64,000 nucleotides of DNA from Paenibacillus sp. R14(2021). GTDB taxonomy: Bacteria; Bacillota; Bacilli; Paenibacillales; Paenibacillaceae. The position numbers and the translations under genes are program-made. Shown here piece by piece: positions 62,219 through 64,000 of the stretch (positions within the stretch are counted from its first letter, which is position 1; each line of letters opens with the position of its first letter). A model generated the notes under the pieces. It had not been told where the DNA came from. It saw only the letters and a program-made list of their open reading frames with translations, and ran no database searches. The DNA lies in contig NZ_CP080269.1 of NCBI RefSeq assembly GCF_019431355.1, forward strand, positions 2,903,501 to 2,967,500, read 5' to 3'.

Positions 62219-62342
62219 CGGTAATACATTCGGGCAACTTTCACCCTGAAAACTGGATACGAACCTTTGCGAAGGTCATTACTTAGCTGAGCGAAGATGT
62301 TAGGGTTGGTTTCCGAAGTGAACCCCTTAACAGGGTTCAATA
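62219..62342 (-). other. 23S-to-tRNA spacer without 5S rRNA
   Basis: 124 bp carrying the usual post-23S spacer text (GTATCCAGTTTTCAGGGTG on the minus strand), but leading straight into tRNA-Asn. No 5S-like sequence is present. Confidence 0.8.

Positions 62343-64000
<1,658 letters not shown>

Overview
The window reads as chromosomal DNA of a spore-forming, Gram-positive Paenibacillus-like bacterium. The support is an SspI-type small acid-soluble spore protein, a three-gene GerA-type germinant receptor operon, a large S-layer (SLH) protein, a LiaI/PspA/PspC/LiaSR envelope-stress operon, frequent TTG and GTG starts behind strong Shine-Dalgarno sites, and a 16-gene tRNA array in an order very close to the trnD array of Bacillus subtilis. 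Genus is inference; no database search was possible.

Layout. 1-4.9 kb: the 3' part of threonine synthase, then a sugar-acid catabolic unit (mandelate-racemase-type enolase, a broken short-chain dehydrogenase, a GntR/FCD regulator with a very clear operator) and a sugar-phosphate isomerase-like protein. 4.9-11.6 kb: an O-antigen-ligase-like membrane protein beside a 1617-residue SLH protein. 11.9-15.4 kb: ger operon. 15.6-25.4 kb: DoxX protein, luciferase-like oxidoreductase, secreted DUF4309-like protein, IclR regulator, type II NADH dehydrogenase with DUF1641 partner, a response regulator interrupted by a stop codon, and three hydrolases around a duplicated gene scar. 25.5-31.6 kb: an operon (uxaB, uxaA, aldo/keto reductase, zinc alcohol dehydrogenase) with a divergent AraC regulator; the combination fits L-galactose degradation through L-galactonate, D-tagaturonate and D-altronate. 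31.6-38.9 kb: an AT-rich surface-polysaccharide island (nucleotide-sugar dehydratase, aminotransferase, two CgeB-like proteins, ATP-grasp, HAD) bracketed by decayed IS110-type transposase pieces and, on one side, IS21-like end repeats. 38.9-50.2 kb: rRNA methyltransferase, ktrA, sspI, a LacI-regulated cluster of three Gfo/Idh/MocA dehydrogenases plus ThuA, prfC, a truncated cyclase gene and zwf. 50.3-55.3 kb: YwmB-like protein, a Tyr/Gly-rich small protein, a solitary FliD-like protein, and divergent moeA and mobB. 55.4-59.5 kb: the envelope-stress operon. 59.5-60.6 kb: no intact gene, but gene fragments. 60.6-64.0 kb: tRNA array and the 3' part of a 23S rRNA gene, all on the minus strand, with no 5S gene between or after them.

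The most interesting points are the proposed L-galactose route using a plant-type L-galactose dehydrogenase, the polysaccharide island with a recombined CgeB pair, the mixed psp/lia operon with two PspA proteins, the 5S-less rRNA operon, a two-copy palindromic hairpin family, and several genes caught in decay. Nothing here is a clearly new defence or mobile system, and no CRISPR array was seen.
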